From: a bacterium
GTDB taxonomy: Bacteria > Patescibacteriota > Gracilibacteria > UBA4473
Length of the DNA stretch: 45,042 nucleotides
Assembly (NCBI GenBank): GCA_009995455.1
Contig: JAACPJ010000001.1
Coordinates: forward strand, 1 to 45,042
Direction of reading: 5' to 3'
Made by a program: the position numbers and the translations under genes. Position 1 is the first letter of the stretch; each line of letters starts with the position of its first letter. The notes under the pieces are model-generated. The model worked only from the letters and a program-made list of their open reading frames with translations. It searched no databases and had not been told where the DNA came from. Positions 44,230-45,042 of this stretch are shown piece by piece.

Positions 44230-44267
44230 TTGACAAACACTTCGGTTTTTCTCAAAATTCAACCGAA
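44230..44267 (+). promoter_or_regulatory. Promoter with inverted repeat around the -10
   Basis: A perfect TTGACA (44230-44235) is followed after 17 bp by CAAAAT (44253-44258). A 7-bp inverted repeat TTCGGTT (44241-44247) and AACCGAA (44261-44267) brackets the -10, which would suit a repressor operator. Confidence 0.5.
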
Positions 44268-44291
44268 AGTTTCTAACCCACTTTTAATATC

Positions 44292-44735
44292 ATGAAAAAA
44301 ACTATCTTAATGGGAGCATTGCTTGCGGCTCCAACCCTTACCTTTGCAGGCGGATACGGCGCTATGACTCTACCATCAACTGGTGCAGCTAGCATGACAC
44401 CAACGGTGACTGTGGCTCCAGCGATGGAAGTTGAAGCCGAAACAGAATTCGGAAGTTCAGAAAACCCAATCAACGCGATCGAAGCTCGAACCGTTACTGG
44501 AACTGAAAACGACAACTACCTAGATGAAAATTACCAATTTATTCCTACAAGTTTTTGGGAAGAAGCGGGGATGGAATCTAATGGAGCAAACGGTTTCATC
44601 GAACTTGAAGAATATCTAGGTGAAACAAGCCGAGAACGTTACGAAGAACCAGGTGCTGATTTAAGCCGAGAAGACGAACGACAAGCTAAAGCTCGAAATA
44701 AAGCTCTACGACTTAGATCTGTAATGGGTTACTAA
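44292..44735 (+). CDS. Secreted acidic protein of unknown function
   Basis: A 147-residue protein with a classic signal peptide (MKKTILMGALLAAPTLTFA, predicted cleavage before GGYG). The mature part begins Thr/Pro/Ala-rich, becomes strongly acidic (YLDENYQ, IELEEYLGE), and ends with a charged helical segment and RSVMGY. No domain recognised. It is a single-gene unit with a strong promoter and a strong terminator, suggesting a well-expressed exported protein. Confidence 0.7.
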   Translation: MKKTILMGALLAAPTLTFAGGYGAMTLPSTGAASMTPTVTVAPAMEVEAETEFGSSENPINAIEARTVTGTENDNYLDENYQFIPTSFWEEAGMESNGANGFIELEEYLGETSRERYEEPGADLSREDERQAKARNKALRLRSVMGY

Positions 44736-44754
44736 TTTAGTTTAGTTAACTAAC

Positions 44755-44788
44755 AAAAAACACCTCGCCCATGCGAGGTGTTTTTTTT
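44755..44788 (+). terminator. Strong bidirectional terminator
   Basis: An 8-bp stem CACCTCGC / GCGAGGTG with a CCAT loop is flanked by six A residues on the left and eight T residues on the right, so it can end transcripts from both sides. Confidence 0.92.
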
Positions 44789-44943
44789 ATGAGCCAAAAT
44801 CTGTGGTGCATCTTTTTAATCAAAGAGATTTCAATTAACGAGGTTCAGCCCTCCTCGCTACCCCCCAGAATCTAAAATAAATCACTTCTAAGCCATTACT
44901 CAGATTTAAATACACTCAGCTCGGCTTTGGGTGCTAAAAGTGC

Positions 44944-45042
44944 TTAAAAAAGCCGTAAACCTGATTTAAAATCGAAACCAGATTCACGACCATTGATTAA
45001 ATTTTTTAGCTTTACGACGTTTCTTTTCGTCTCACTTGCGGT
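44944..45042 (-). CDS. Possible C-terminal end of a protein running off the window
   Basis: On the minus strand one frame is open from the window edge to a TAA at 44944. The 32 residues are basic (beginning TASETKRNVVKLKNL and ending SGLRLF). The composition looks protein-like, but the fragment is too short to identify. The 155 bp between the preceding terminator and this frame show only short inverted repeats. Confidence 0.35.
   Translation of the reverse strand, partial: TASETKRNVVKLKNLINGRESGFDFKSGLRLF

Noticed and set aside
44790-44876. 28-codon frame after the last terminator
   Set aside because: Its ATG sits right behind a terminator T run and the peptide has no features; probably chance.

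Overview
The window reads as chromosome from an uncultured, moderately AT-rich bacterium that uses TGA as a stop codon (genetic code 11; several genes end in ATGA overlaps). A Cas12a-type CRISPR array, many small lipoproteins with Cys-motif ectodomains, pseudopilin genes, and start codons without Shine-Dalgarno sequences suggest a Patescibacteria/CPR lineage (Peregrinibacteria-like). That placement is an inference from gene style; no ribosomal marker is present. No prophage, transposase or insertion sequence is visible.

Left part (1-10 kb). The window opens with the last three repeats of a type V-A CRISPR array whose cas genes lie off the left edge. It is followed by a 35-residue Cys-rich mini-protein, an SGNH hydrolase, and a SulP anion transporter facing a TauE/SafE exporter. 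Next come a lipoprotein alpha/beta hydrolase, a Kazal-like lipoprotein and a YwbE-family protein. A minus-strand operon then encodes glutathione-dependent formaldehyde oxidation (frmA, fghA) plus a sorbosone/glucose dehydrogenase-like lipoprotein, with a small four-helix membrane protein upstream.

Middle (10-32 kb). A MacAB-like exporter operon is followed by Dps, an LLM-type flavin oxidoreductase, a DUF1993 protein, a secreted subtilase and small secreted or lipid-anchored proteins. A COG0523 metallochaperone has two strong palindromic operators in its promoter. Tex, tRNA-Trp and a 40-residue membrane peptide follow. A tightly packed minus-strand cluster (gltX, unknown membrane protein, SxtJ-like protein, NodU/CmcH carbamoyltransferase, SGNH protein, NagZ-like hydrolase) looks like envelope or glycan modification. 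A three-gene pseudopilin operon diverges from lepA.

Right part (32-45 kb). LepA, an unknown 133-aa protein, slipin, a GFA-family protein, an MgtC/DUF4010 membrane protein and a GNAT protein lead to the most striking locus. This is a five-gene operon of ileS, VOC protein, prolyl-tRNA editing protein, histidine phosphatase and ilvA. It sits behind a leader of about 214 nt containing an apparent T-box antiterminator whose bulge matches tRNA-Ile. The IleRS itself carries a complete histidine-phosphatase (phosphoglycerate-mutase-like) domain inserted between its catalytic and anticodon-binding regions. Isoleucine charging and the first committed step of isoleucine synthesis therefore appear to be under one tRNA-sensing switch.

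Expression style. Seven start codons have a -10-like hexamer ending only 6-8 nt upstream, so leaderless transcription appears common, and no convincing Shine-Dalgarno motif was seen at the starts I inspected.
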